Origin: Taeniopygia guttata
Taxonomy: Eukaryota; Chordata; Aves; Passeriformes; Estrildidae
NCBI RefSeq assembly: GCF_048771995.1
Contig: NC_133024.1
Location: forward strand, 62,268,501 to 62,332,500
Reading direction: 5' to 3'
Length of the DNA: 64,000 bases
Position numbers and translations under genes: made by a program. How positions within the stretch are numbered: position 1 is the stretch's first letter; every line of letters starts with the position of its first letter. The notes beneath the pieces were generated by a model that did not search any database, was not told the DNA's origin, and worked only from the letters and a program-made list of their open reading frames with translations. This document shows, piece by piece, positions 27,901 through 38,762 of this stretch.

Positions 27901-30900
27901 GCTGACAGCCACCATTGAGGGGCATGAGAAGTGTCCTCTTTCAGCAGGGTGCTGGTGCTCAGTCTGTGCAAAACTTTTGCTTCTTGCAAATTCCCTGCTG
28001 AAAAGGAGTGTGCTGATGCCAAGGGACCACAGAGAACAGAAAGCTGATCTACAAGCTCCAGTGACTTTGTGTCCCACAGGGGGCGGGGATGGGGAAGGAA
28101 AGATGCCCAGGAACTGTGCAGGCTCCTAGGATCTCAGACTATAATTTAACAGATTTTTTAAGCTATTGCGCACTGACCAGTGCCTTACTCCTTGCTTTGG
28201 CTGCTTGCAGGCACTTCTTTCTGCTTACAAAATGGAGTGTGTAGAACTGGAATAGAGGCAGCTAAAAACTGGACAGTTTGGGGATGTGGGGAGTTGTTTA
28301 GCCCATGGCCACTGTAGTGCTTATGCTACTGAAAAGGAAAGGACAGCAGGGGGAGAGAATATGCAACTGGAGCAGGAAGAGGGTAGGATTATGTTTTTAA
28401 TGGAAGTGTTAGCTTGAACCAGCTTCGAGGTGTCCAAGCATGAAGGCCTCAGAAGTATACAGGCAGGACTGAAATGTGTTGTGGAATGCTGCAGGAAATG
28501 GGGGTGAATGGAAAACACTAAAAATTATATTCCATCGAAGTATTACATGTTGTCAGTGGTCATGAAGCACTGGGAGTGTTTTAACAGGTCTAATGTTTTT
28601 AGTGACTTGAAAATGCTGGCCATGTGAGTTTGCTTATTTAGTAAAGCTCTAAGTAAAAGTAGAGAGGAACAATTTAGATGCTTTGGGTCCTCCAGCTTAA
28701 ACCAGCCCTGCTCTAGTTGTCTTCTCTATGCCAGACTCTCTGAGGCTGCTGTGGGCAGCAATGCCACCACCAAAACACGGTGGCATTGTTAGTGTTTTTC
28801 CAAAGCTGCTGTTGAGCTGTGCTATCCCATGCCTCCTGTCTATCTTCTGGAGGGGTATGTCTCTAAGTATATGATTTGGTTTGGCTCCTTACCACCTCTG
28901 GAGGTCAGAGAGCTGTCAGTCGTGGTGCAGGGAGCTCGCTGGAGGGAGTTCCTTGTGTGCAGAGCATGTGCTGGAAACAGATTTGTGTGTGGGCCTTTCT
29001 CTGCATCCATGGAGGTGACGTGCCTCTGGTGCTTCTCAGAGGGGTCACTCCTCCTGTGCCAATGTGCAGCTGTAAAAGGTGTATGCTGGTGTCCAACCAT
29101 CGTGTGCATACACTGTGCAAACACCTGTGGCAGTCTGGTTGGACTCAGCGGGTCTGGACAATCCCCAGATTCCAGTGAGGTCTCCAGGTTAATAAGAAGG
29201 GTTAATACATAGAGAGCACAGATGCAAAGGAGGCCTGCATCTGCACCCATTGCCGTGGGATCATCTGGAGGAAATAGCTCGCTTAATCCTCCTGCTCCAC
29301 ATGGGGCATGTTCCTTTACAGAATCACATGATTTCATCCCGTTGAATCTCAGCTTGCTCAAGAAGTGGTTTTACACTCTGACTTTGTAGTGTTCATCCAC
29401 TGCCTGATGTCAAGCTGGGAATGTCACCCTCACCCTTTCCACTCTGGCTGTCTGCAGCTTTTGGAAGCAGACAGGTTCTGTTTCCAGCATAGCTCTTAAG
29501 ACATTAGTCCAGCAGATGGAGCAAATGGCTGAATGAGCAAGGCCAGCACGCAGTGTAGGGGCCAGTGAGGTGCAGGGAGAAGTGAAGCATAGGGACTCAG
29601 TCCTGTTTCGAACCTCTCAGTTCCTTGCTGTTAGCTGTGTACCCCAAACAGTGCAGCACAGCATGTATTACAAACATGAGCAAACACGACTGAGAGAAGT
29701 ATGCAGAATGAATTCATTGCTCTGCTGCAGTGGTGCTGAATACAGCAAATGCTGGCCCTGCCTGCTTCCCTGAGGTCAGCTTGTTCACTCGGTGCTCTGG
29801 GCTCTGGCATACGGGCATTGGACTGAATGCACGTTTTAGAGATCTTCCTATAGGATTCAGCAGGGAGTGGTCTTGTTCTTTTAAGTTGGTTTCAATATCT
29901 CAGAGTGACATAAAGATCAAAGTTAATCCAATGGCAGGATTTTTTAGAGGACTTGGGATTGTTAGGTAACCCTGAAATAGGGAACTGGATCTCCTTCCCA
30001 GCCCAGCACCCTGCATGTCTGTTCTATAGCAGCCTGAGACCTTCTGCCTGTGTTCATCAGTGCATTTGTGCATCCTGCCCACCTAACAGCTGCACTACCA
30101 GCTTGCTGTTGAGTGTGTGTTCTTCTGAATTATGGGAAGTACATGGTGTCCAGTTCTTTTTATTCTGTAATCACATTTCCTATTCCCGGACAGTCACTGT
30201 GGTGCAGGCAGGAGCACCTGCCAAGTCTTACAGCTGTGTGTCTGTCAGTCTGATGGAAGGCTTTGGGTTCTGGATAAAACTAGAGACTAGAGCAGGGTTG
30301 TTCAGTGGTTTCATTGGAGCTCACACCTTTACAGCCAGCTCTTGTCAACTGCAACTAACAAGCCTTATCCTCCAACAAAATCTTCATGGATGTAGGGAGC
30401 TGATGTCTGACCAAAACAAAAGCATTTGGGCAGTGGTAACAGATACTAAAATTAGCTACTGGACCAATTAATCCACTTTCAACCATGCTGTATTGTGCTC
30501 AAGATTGCCCCTGAAATGCTTGAAACCTCATTCAAAAAAAAAAACAAACAAAAAAACAACAAAAAAAAAAACAGAATTGCCAATTTGTCATTGGTTCAGC
30601 CATCTGTAATGCGGTGGAATGGACTAGTGAGAGGTTTAAACAGGGCTGTGGGCAGCTCTGAGACTGTCACATAACAGGTTAGAATCATAGAATGTCTCAA
30701 ATTGGAAGTGGCCCATAAGGATCATAGAGTCTAACTCCCTGCTCCCCCAGGACTACTAAGCTAAACCATATGACTGAGAGCATCATCCAGACAGTCTGTG
30801 AATTCTGGCCATGATGTCTGTCCCAGTGACTAATTATCTTCTCAGTGAAGAAGGGTTTGCAGAGTATTCTTCCCTGTTTGAAGTCCCATCTCCAGTCTAC

Positions 30901-32897
30901 AACAGAAGGGTATCAATAGTAGAATGCTGGAGAAAGAGCAATGGAACTTTCAGTTGAAAGCTTGCTGTGGCATGGGAAGGTTTTGTCCTCGGGGACTGTG
31001 GCACCAGACAGTGGTAGAAGCATCCTCAGAGGACTGCTTTAGAAAAGTTGTCTCTCCTGATGCTGCCTCTCTGTTCAAATTCATTTCAATTCTCACACCC
31101 ACTTAAGCTCTCCTAAAAATTATTTTAAATTGATACCTGAAGTACTAGCCTGGTTTGAATTATTTTTACCCCCTTTATGTCACTTTTCAACAGGGAATCT
31201 AAATGTACTTCATAAAGAAAGGCAAACACAGTTCCTTCATTTTACAGGTATGCATTAATACCTTATGGAAATGGCAGAACAGGAAAAAATACTGATTACA
31301 TTTAAAAGGTCTGTGGGAGCCTTGGTTTAAAGTAAGTAGATGTTCGTGCCAGTTTGAAGTCATCAAATTGTAAGTCATCTCCAATGAGCAAATTTTAATG
31401 GCAGACAACTTCCTGTACTGTATTAATGGCCTCTTTTCCTTAGTAGTGAAGCATCCATCCTCAAATACCAAAATGCTGCTGCCAGTGCAACTCTGAGAGA
31501 TGTGTGTGTTCTTTCTTACAGCTGTCCAGCCTCCCACCCCACCTTCTGTTCAGCCAGGAGAGGACCAGAAAGCAAATAATATAGTTACCATCACAGGTAT
31601 TTCACTGTGTTTGTTCATCATCTTTGCCACTGTTCTTATCACCCTCTGGAGGAAGCTCTGCAGAGCTCAGAAGTGCAGCACTGCCGTCCGACGAAACTCC
31701 GTCCATTCCCCCGGCTTCTGGAAAAACTCAGATGAGGAGAACATTTGCCAAGGCAACAAGCAACGGGACAGCTTTGTTGAAGGAGGGGACGCCCCTGTTA
31801 ACATTCCCTTAACCTACAGGCGAAGCCTCCAATTTGCCCAAGAAGATGATGCCTCTGGAAATGAAAACTTTCAGCCAAATGCCCAAAAAATAATCCCTCC
31901 AATTTTCAGCTACCGCCTGGCACAGCAGCAGCTGAAAGAGATGAAGAAGAAAGGCCTGACAGAGACCACTAAAGTGTACCATGTCTCTCAGCATCCTCTC
32001 ACAGACACGGTTCTTGGTGCCACCACGATGCTTCCCCTGAGCGGGGAAAACCAAGAGGAGGCAGTGGCAAACAAATTTCGGATCAAATCACCATTTCTGG
32101 ACCAGCCAGCCAGTCAGCCCAAGTTCCTGGGAGAAGGCTCTCACCCTAGGCTGGATTTTCCATTCTCACAGGCCAATCCTGCAATGAGCCCTACCCAAAC
32201 CTTGGTAAGAAGAGGTCATTTCAAGCACCAGGATAACAGAGTGGACTTGCCTGAGAGGGGCTGTCACAAAAACTCGCAGTTCAGAAGAACAGCCAGTTTC
32301 CATGAAACTAAAAAGGCCAGGCCTTTCAGAGAGAGAAGCATGTCCACACTCACACCCCGACAGACTCCTCTCTATAACTCCAGGACCAGGACGTGGGACC
32401 AGGGTCTGGAGGACAGGACACGGCCAAAATCGAGAAACGCTAACCCAGCTTGTGAAAAGCTGGATCAGCCCCACAGCGCTGTGCTGGGGTGTGAACCACA
32501 GGGCCATCATGCAAAACCCCACCACAGGGCAGGTCCCCCGGTGAGGAAGCTGGACCTGATCACAGACCGCCAGCCTGCCGGTCAGGAGAAGGCAGCTGAG
32601 AAGCCTGAACCCAGCCGAAGTAAGAGGGGCCCTTCACCTAACCCCAGAGGTGTATGGCGGAAAGAAACCGGCCCAAATGGCAAAGATAATTCCCAGAGAG
32701 GCCTAAGCATCAGCCCTGCCCAGTATCGAAGGGACAAGTGCCAGAGCTTCCCTCTGGACCCTGAGTTTGCCTTTTATGACAATTCTACTTTTGGCTTAAC
32801 GGAGGCGGAGCAGCAGATGATTGACCTCCCTGGGTATTTTGGCTCAAATGAAGAAGATGAAACAAGTACTCTGAGCATTGAGAAGCTGGTGATCTGA
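12884..32897 (+). CDS. THSD1: THSD1, thrombospondin type-1 domain-containing protein 1 (spliced)
   Basis: Coding exons 12884-12941, 18167-19132, 27065-27223 and 31522-32897 total 2559 nt and give 852 residues, the length I recall for human THSD1. Order: signal peptide (about 1-22); an extracellular region with around ten N-glycosylation sequons; one thrombospondin type 1 repeat (about 342-394); a proline-rich linker; a transmembrane helix (about 415-437); and a long basic, proline/serine-rich cytoplasmic tail ending IEKLVI. Family knowledge: THSD1 is a type I endothelial membrane protein linked to focal adhesions through talin and to vascular integrity; human variants associate with intracranial aneurysm. 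All four exons join without frame break, so the gene looks intact. It lies upstream of a solo LTR and converges on FGL1L, which is on the opposite strand. Identification is from close resemblance to the remembered human protein across every exon. Confidence 0.96.
12942..18166 (+). other. THSD1: THSD1 intron 2
   Basis: Flanked by gtgagt at 12942 and tttcctttcag ending at 18166. It holds small open frames, with a slightly GC-richer block near 15000-15420, but no recognisable exon, RNA gene or clear mobile element. Confidence 0.5.
18167..19132 (+). CDS. THSD1: THSD1 exon 3: extracellular region
   Basis: 966 nt encode residues about 20-341, beginning LGEVEYLLLEHPDHVAF and ending LIQRNM. The acceptor tttcctttcag precedes 18167 and the donor gtttgt starts at 19133, leaving one G for the next exon (G plus AA gives Glu). 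It carries N-glycosylation sequons NDT, NVT, NQS, NSS, NRS, NNT, NRT, NCT, NFS and a second NRS, as expected for a luminal domain. Blocks EWPVFHIDLNRS, GIRTSK, QWVEF, KFGY and NCTLFDVGKNKYCFD match the conserved skeleton of mammalian THSD1. The open frame extends on both sides of the splice sites, so frame alone would misplace the ends. Confidence 0.96.
23145..23204. repeat. 30-bp tandem duplication
   Basis: Two adjacent copies (23145-23174 and 23175-23204), each starting ttcatatttctggtgttaat, nearly identical to each other, within THSD1 intron 3. Confidence 0.85.
25062..25095. repeat. 34-bp perfect palindrome
   Basis: The left arm ATAGTGTGTATCTATAT and its exact reverse complement abut with no spacer. 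The AT-rich centre could extrude as a cruciform or mark an expanded TA microsatellite flanked by mirrored GT/CA tracts. It lies within THSD1 intron 3. Confidence 0.9.
26252..26334. repeat. 41-bp tandem duplication
   Basis: Two copies start agttttgaatttaaagttgt at about 26252 and 26293. They differ by an A/G change and a one-base insertion near the end, so the duplication is fairly recent. Confidence 0.85.
27065..27223 (+). CDS. THSD1: THSD1 exon 4: thrombospondin type 1 repeat
   Basis: 159 nt encode a complete TSP1 module. It opens ETWSRWQPWSPCSVTCGDG and ends CSLEECV, with six cysteines. The W-x-x-W-x-x-W array fits C-mannosylation and CSVTCG fits the O-fucosylation consensus; both are family knowledge. 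The acceptor tgtgtatttgtag precedes 27065. The donor chosen is gtatgt at 27224, because it matches the consensus best and gives the phase 1 required by exon 5. The donor lies in a GT repeat (27217-27229), so a neighbouring in-phase donor 6 nt upstream is possible (see findings). Confidence 0.93.
27722..27739. repeat. 18-bp palindrome
   Basis: The sequence AAGGCTTTATAAAGCCTT equals its own reverse complement. It is followed by a partial third copy (tttataaaccctt). A small intronic feature with no assigned role. Confidence 0.8.
30534..30571. repeat. A-rich simple tract
   Basis: Runs of A interrupted by single C residues, close upstream of a CR1 fragment but in the opposite sense to a CR1 tail. 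Low-complexity sequence. Confidence 0.7.
30682..30920 (-). mobile_element. CR1 LINE 3'-end fragment
   Basis: It begins with agaatcatagaatgtctcaa, the reverse complement of the CR1 3' terminus (attctatgattct). The usual internal blocks follow in reverse order, diverged and truncated. It lies in THSD1 intron 4, antisense to the gene. Confidence 0.75.
31522..32897 (+). CDS. THSD1: THSD1 exon 5: transmembrane and cytoplasmic tail
   Basis: 1376 nt encode residues 395-852. The acceptor tttcttacag ends at 31521; the first two bases complete a Ser codon. After a short proline-rich linker comes the membrane helix (NIVTITGISLCLFIIFATVL, continuing to LITLW), followed by basic RKLCR as a stop-transfer signal. 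The tail holds blocks conserved in mammals: NSVHSPGFWKNSDEENIC, NAQKIIPPIFSYRLAQQQLK, KKGLTETTKVYHVSQHPLTD, RRTASFHE, RERSMSTLTPRQTP, KCQSFPLDPEFAFYDN and FGLTEAEQQMIDLPGYFGSN, ending IEKLVI before TGA. The arginine- and serine-rich middle is probably disordered and phosphorylated (inference). The frame is open and intact. Confidence 0.96.
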
Positions 32898-33742
32898 GTG
32901 ACTCATTGCAGCCCTGCAGGAGTGGCGTGCGTGGGAGAGCATCTGCAGGATCGGCTGGCTTCAGGTGAAAGAGCGAGCAGGAGTCACGTTACCTCCACAC
33001 ACAGCAGCAGGGAGTAATGCCCCAGGTCTGGCTTGTGGGAACATATTCCATTCTATTTACTGAAAAGTGCTTTCATATAAATATTTTTTGTATGTATGTG
33101 TGTACAAGATACACAAAGTACCCTGGGAAGGAACGTATTAGTTAAGATGTGGTGCAGGAATATCCAATAGATTTTGTTGTGTAAAGCAGTCATGTTTTGT
33201 GCATCATACATGATGAGTGCCACTGATATTTCCCACCTTGTCGACTGTGTACTGGTAGACTGTGAGATACTGAAGCATCCACTGTCCAGCATCCTCAACC
33301 ATCTGCCCTGATTAGTGAATTGTTTCCCATCTAGAAAGCACAAAGCTCAGTCTGTGGGCAGTTTTTATCATTTTTTCTTATAGTTATCAGTGAACTGCAT
33401 TGATTTGTAATTATTACTCAAATAACCCATATGGTGGGGGTTTTTTAACTGGTTGCATGAAAGTGCAAACAGTTGATGCTGAGTACTTGAGTGAATTTAA
33501 AATTGTGGAGACATTTTCATCATTCAAGACTTTGTTATTTTCTTACTGTCAATATTTATATCAAGAAAACAATGCACAAATATTTGCAGGAAATTTGTAC
33601 AAAAGGCATGCTACAGGGAGGGCAGAGCAAACAGATGATCAGATTTTAGTCCTCACAGAAATGTTACCGCAGCATGTTACCTGCAAAAAGCAGTGAGAGA
33701 ACTGTTGAATTATGCATCCTTCCCATAGTCGTCCTTTCCTTT
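32898..33742 (+). other. THSD1: THSD1 3' UTR region, end not determined
   Basis: By eye this stretch contains no AATAAA or ATTAAA; the only hint is a weak TATAAA variant near 33076. The first canonical AATAAA on this strand is at 33796-33801, inside the solo LTR. The 3' end of the mature transcript therefore cannot be fixed from sequence. Confidence 0.45.
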
Positions 33743-34430
33743 TGTCCTAGTTTAGGGCAAATTTGGGGAAAACCCTCTGAAGGGAGCCCCCAGGAAATAA
33801 ACCCCCACGGCCCCTCCCCACCCACCTGGTTCAGGGAAAAATTTCCTCTGAGAGGGAAGTGGAAAAGAACCTGTTTATTCAACAAACAAAGCACTCCCCA
33901 GCACCAAAACAATTAACAACACTAGATGACAACAAAACTCTTTCACCCCTCTGAAGAGCTGAACAAATCCAGAAGGTCTTTCCTGGGAGTGGTCGCCTGG
34001 GTCTGGACGCTGGGGATTGCTCTCCAGCACTGGGGATGGCTGCTGCAGATCACCAAATGCAGGCTCCTGGTGTTCCTTGGTGTTTCCCAGATCCTAGTCC
34101 AGAGCAGGTTGGATGATATTCAGAAAGAGGAAAGGAAAAAAGCAACAGTCCAGGGAAAGAATTGGACTGCTTAACCTAACTAGGAAGCAAAGCAAGAAAG
34201 CAGGCAAAGCAAGCAAGCCAAGCAAGCAAGCAAGCAAAGCAAAAGCCAGTCAGCCAGCCCTAGCCTTTTCTAGACAGCAGACCATGGGGGGAGGTGAACC
34301 AGATGATAACACGGCAAAACAAACCTTCACTTTCAGAGTCAGTTCTGAAAGCACAGAACATAATATCAAACGTAAACAGAACACACGATTGGAGATACAA
34401 ACACCATAACAGTCACCCTAGGACACCTTT
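33738..34430 (-). mobile_element. Solo LTR of an endogenous retrovirus with 5-bp target duplication
   Basis: The element at 33743-34425 (683 bp) starts TGTCCTAG and ends CTAGGACA, a perfect 8-bp terminal inverted repeat in the TG...CA form of retroviral LTRs. It is flanked by identical CCTTT at 33738-33742 and 34426-34430. A 5-bp duplication fits the ERVL-type class (family knowledge). On the - strand an AATAAA lies at 33879-33874 about 130 bp from the 3' terminus, as in an R/U5 arrangement, which is why I orient it -. No internal gag/pol sequence is present, so it is a product of LTR-LTR recombination. An (AAGC)n-like tract is internal. Similarity to passerine ERVL LTRs is from memory only. 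Confidence 0.85.
34186..34262. repeat. Degenerate AAGC/AAAGC simple repeat inside the LTR
   Basis: Repeated gcaagcaag and gcaaagcaag units over about 75 bp, ending in cagccagcc. It lies within the solo LTR, so probably arose inside the element. Confidence 0.8.
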
Positions 34431-34597
34431 ATTAAAACTTTTAAATGTAAATACATTGACAATAATACTACTATGGCAAGCTCAAAATAAATTATGAACA
34501 AAACCAGCAAACAGCAAGATTATTTGATTAATACCTGTTCTGGGAACAAAAAATTAAAATGGCTTGAAAATATCTGGTGATTTACAGAGAATCTTTC

Positions 34598-34930
34598 AGA
34601 ATCATTTACATTGGAAAGACTTCTAAAATAATTAAGTCCAACCATTAATGTAACACCATGGTGTTTACCACTAAACCATATCCCTTAACTGCCACATCCA
34701 GGCACCTTTTGAACACTTCCAAGGACAGTGATTCCACTGCTTCCCTGGGATGCCTGTTCCAATGCCTGACCACTCTTTCAGTGAATAAATTTTCCCTCAT
34801 ATCAAATCTAAATCTCCCCTGGCATAACTTGAGGCCATTTCCTCTGATCCTGTCACTTTTTACCTGGGAGAAGAGGCCAACCAACCCTCTCCTTGCTACA
34901 ACCTCCTTTCAGGGAATTGTAGAGAGCAGT
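34598..34930 (-). mobile_element. CR1 LINE 3'-end fragment
   Basis: Reads as the reverse complement of CR1. Blocks in order: agaatcatttacattggaaa at 34598, taagtccaacc, a tccaggcaccttttgaacac block, ttccctgggatgcctgttcc, a cctcatatcaaatctaaatc block and gggagaagaggccaacc near 34865, ending by gtagagagcag. It is moderately diverged and 5'-truncated. Confidence 0.85.
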
Positions 34931-37900
34931 AACTACAAAAGACATGATGGGCTTTTTTGTTGTGTTTTAAAACCAGACATCACAAATTTGCCATTAGATT
35001 CTGCTGTAAGTATTCAGAGTTGGGTTGGAACTCCAATTAACAGCAGAAGCAGAGCTCAGGCCTTAGTGAATGCCTAAGCCTTTTTTTGCCATTTGTTAGG
35101 ATAAATGTCTCTCTGGGGACGTTGCAAAGACCAGGGGAATGCTAGTGGGCAGAAACAAGAAAAGAGGAGATGCTGCGCGTGGAGGCTGGTGTAAGAGAAG
35201 AAAGGTTTAGGCAGTGGATTGTTAGTCTTAGACCAGCTCTCCCTTTAAGCAGCCCAACCCTACATGCTCTTTAACCTGCCTTGTGGGTGAGAAAGCAAAA
35301 TTAGCATGTGCTCCATTGTCATGAAGTAGGCTGCTATCTTTCTCAAAACTGGCTTTCTGAGCAGAGAGAGAGATTTCCCAATCCCACAGTTTTGACTCAC
35401 CCCCACTCCCCTACAGGCTAACAGCAATTTTAAAGGAAGAGCAGCACTGCTGTGTGTAGGCTGCCAGTTTCCGATGGCACCCCGCTGCCATGTCCAAAGC
35501 TGGCACAGGTAGCTTGACAGGCGCACAGTGTTGCCTGCTGTGACAACATAGGAGGAGCAAGCCTCAGCATTTGGCCACCAGAGTCAAATCTGGCTGTTTG
35601 AATGGCCTTTCTGATGGGTGATGTTTTGCAGCTGCTGCTGGAGTGAGAGATGCGACTCGCTGGGTGATGTGAGCTCCTTCTTTCCCAGGAGCCATGCCAA
35701 GATGCCAGTGTTCAGCCCTTGGCCCAGCGTGGTGCTGGTACCAGCAATGCATTCCCATGAACTGTCAGCTTGAAAAGCTGTTTAAAGCGTTCAAGAACAT
35801 GTTCACGCTTGAAGAGTTATCCAAAGGCAATCAAATGTAATGAGTCTTTAAATTGACTTAAATGAGCTGGAAATCAGACCTCTGAAACAATTGCTGCTCA
35901 GGTTATTTATCCTGCCTGTACTAAGGTAAGGTCTGTGATGTGAAGTACCTTCTCCCTGAAGCAGTGATCCATCATCATTGGAGCTGCAGGGCTGCAGTAT
36001 CTGTTTAAGCTTTGTTGAGCCTCTCAGCATGGGAGAGAGACCCTGGAGGAATGGGAGATCAAATCTGCAGTGCAGCAACTTTCAGCAAGCATTCCCCTAA
36101 GCTTCAGCGGGAGGATTGCAGCTTGGCGGTAGCCCTCAGATCCAGTAAATATTCATCTAGTGTCATTCTACCCTGCTTATTAAGATTAAAGGTGGTTCTG
36201 AAATGCTTCCTGGGGTTTGCTGTGGAATTTGCAGGCTCCTGCACAAAGCCCCATGACCCTTGCTTCTCAGAGGGAGTTTCCTTTGCCACAGAAGGGCTGA
36301 GAAGGGAGAACATTGCTCTAAATCAGATGGTGCTTTCTGCAAAGTTGTCCCAGTGTTGGGCTGTCTTATGCATTAGATGTACTTAGGTACATTTTACATC
36401 AAAGGCAGCAGGGCAAACCCCTTCCCTCCCAGCTTGTCGTACCTTGGCCTCTCTTTCTCTCTCAGAGACAGGAAAAACACCATAAAATTGATGCCTGCCA
36501 CTCCATACTGACACACAGGGAAGCAGGCTCCATAGTCTGGGCTTCACATCTCTCATTGCTCACTCACTGGGGAACAGGACTGGGTGCTGATTAAGCCCTG
36601 CTGACTTCATCTCCAGCTTGATATTCCATTATCAGGTGGGTTACCAGATGCTTAATGAACTGCCAGACCACAAATGCTGTCCCCTAAGTGCTGTAGTTTC
36701 CACAGTCTTTGCTCTACTTCCTTAGCCCTCTACTGAAGAATGGGATTGAGCATGAACCACCAGAAGGCATAAACTTATCTCACTCACATTTCTCTGTCTT
36801 CCACCTAGACAGAAATTATCCTTTCTGCCCTCAGTACTGCGTCAGGGGCCACACAGTTACAGTGTATCCTTATGTCCCAATATGCAGTTACAACCCCTTA
36901 CACTATGATTTTACCATATCAAAATACAGAAGCAGTGATCAGAAGGGAAAGAATAAGTGCTGCCTTTCTGCAGCCCTTTCTTCACAAGGGCAATCTCATT
37001 TCATGTTGGTGAAAATTTAACTCCACATGAGCATGGTTGAGAAGAGAGCAGGAGGGCAGTCTAGCCAAGGGCATAGGCTCTAGGAGCACAGCCCCTGGAG
37101 TGCTGCCTATTACACTGGGAGGTTCATGTTTGCAGTCACTGGGATGTCTAGGAAGCACAGGAACCAAACCAAGTTTTAAACTGAACCTTCACCTCATGCC
37201 TCTGCATTGTCTCTGGGACACGTTGAGCCATGAAAATTAAACTTACCTTGCAGACCCTTTCAACTACCCAGGACAGCAACTGAAAAAGCACCAGAGCCAA
37301 CTCTGAAAGAATACATTTCTCATATTATGAGCTTTCCAAGATTTTGATCTAGATTTCTGTTCACGTCCCTATTGTTGAAAACCAGATAAAAAGTATTAAG
37401 TCCTACTCAGATGGTTTTATTTCACTCTTTATCGGTATGTATACAAATTACGGTATGTATGGATATAAAAGCAAGTAAATGGAAAAGGAATACCAGTTTA
37501 AAAAAATACTATAAATCAGAAAAAAAAAGGAAACAGATTTATTCTACAGTATGGTAGTTAAATTATTTGCATCAAGTTAATACTGCTGTTCATTTTTAAC
37601 TGTTGTTATTAATAGCTGTAGAAAATAAATCTTCAGTATTCCATTTCTTTCAGTCATTTTTGTTGCACTTTCATTTAACTCAGTGAGACAATGAAAAAGT
37701 GTGCCTTGTGATTCAACCACTTTCTGATTCCTCTTCACTAATGCAAAGTGATCTGGTAAATTACAGGAGAACATACCAGAGAATCATGACTGCATTTTAG
37801 GAACTCCTAGGAATATCTGTGCTCACCTTAATTTTAGTAAAATCTGCATGAATTTTATTTTGGGGCTTAAGTCTGGTTGGCAGGATTGTGTTTCAATGTC

Positions 37901-38393
37901 TTGTGTTGTACTCTAGCAGAGGCTCTGCAGTGGGAAGCTACTGGAATGGAACTCACACTGTCCATATTGTGGGTGTTTACTTTGAAGCAGCATTAGTCTG
38001 GAGGCACATTAGCTGTTGGAGCATGTCTACCCACAGGTTAGGTTTCACACACTCCAGGAGCACTCTGCAACTGAAGTGTGGCAATTAGAACCATACGGAA
38101 AGTTGCTTAAAAACATTCTCCTGATGCAGAACAAAGCACTAACAAAGGCACACCAGATGAAGTCCAATTCCCCATCCCATTGTTGTTTCTATGTTGATGT
38201 TCTCATAATTGAAACACTGATGGTTAAAATCAAGATGAGAAAGGTTTAGACTTGGAAAGGTATAGATTGATTAAAGTACATACTTGATCCTTCAAAGTTC
38301 AGAGAACTTCCAATAAGCATTCTCCAACAAAGTCTTGAAAACCGCTGAAAAAGAAATCTCTTGTTTATCCCATGACTGCCATCCATATGTTTT

Positions 38394-38399
38394 TTTATT
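38394..38399 (-). terminator. FGL1L: Probable FGL1L polyadenylation signal
   Basis: TTTATT on the + strand is AATAAA on the - strand, about 175 nt downstream of the FGL1L stop codon. The cleavage site is not directly visible. Confidence 0.5.
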
Positions 38400-38572
38400 A
38401 AATTGTTGTTTGGCTGTACTCAAACAACTCATGCTGTTAGCTTCAGGTAGCAGAAGCAGGTGCAACTCCAGCTATCAATGCGGGTTTGGCGACTGGCAGC
38501 AGCAGAGCACTGGCTATCAGCTTACACCATTCTTTTCAGCCTGTGCTTTTTCTCTTTCCAAAGCAGCAGGTT

Positions 38573-38762
38573 TCAGCTGGCCTGACTGTTCTCACCATCT
38601 CCACTCTCTCTGTCGATAAAGAATGGAGCCCTGATTTTCATGGCTGAATATTTCAGTGAGTACCACATCCCGTGCCATGTAGACCAAACCAAGCCGTCAT
38701 CATGGGGTCCACTGTACCTCCCTCTTTTGTAGTATTTCCCATTGAGGTTTACAGCATGGCAC
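38573..38762 (-). CDS. FGL1L: FGL1L exon 7: end of fibrinogen domain
   Basis: The acceptor acattgttccaag precedes 38762. The first G completes Arg of NRC, followed by [11 protein letters not shown], a tyrosine/glycine block, [20 protein letters not shown] and a tail ending before TGA at 38573. The TWHG-WYSLK-MKIR pattern is the conserved C-terminus of fibrinogen domains. After MKIR the protein continues for about 18 residues, ending in an acidic, polar tail that is longer than I recall for FGL1. The first cysteine is the second half of the Cys260-Cys273 pair. This exon is short and not obvious as an open frame from its own ATG. Confidence 0.88.

Larger units (their letters stand above)
27224..31521 (+). 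other. THSD1: THSD1 intron 4
   Basis: From gtatgt at 27224 to the acceptor tttcttacag ending at 31521. It contains an 18-bp palindrome (27722-27739), an A-rich simple tract (30534-30571) and a CR1 fragment (30682-30920). Two open frames of about 172 codons (28840-29361 on -, 29953-30471 on +) lack any recognisable domain and are probably chance. Confidence 0.5.
34431..38572. other. Intergenic region between THSD1 and FGL1L
   Basis: Both flanking genes end here, in convergent orientation. Apart from the CR1 fragment at 34598-34930 and the FGL1L polyadenylation signal near 38394, I recognise nothing. Open frames are short and without resemblance to known families. Confidence 0.5.

Noticed and set aside
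28840-29361. 173-codon - strand frame in THSD1 intron 4
   Set aside because: No recognisable domain, overlapping frames on both strands, no splice or promoter context; most likely chance.
29953-30471. 172-codon + strand frame in THSD1 intron 4
   Set aside because: No recognisable family, and THSD1 phase is already satisfied by exons 4 and 5 without it.
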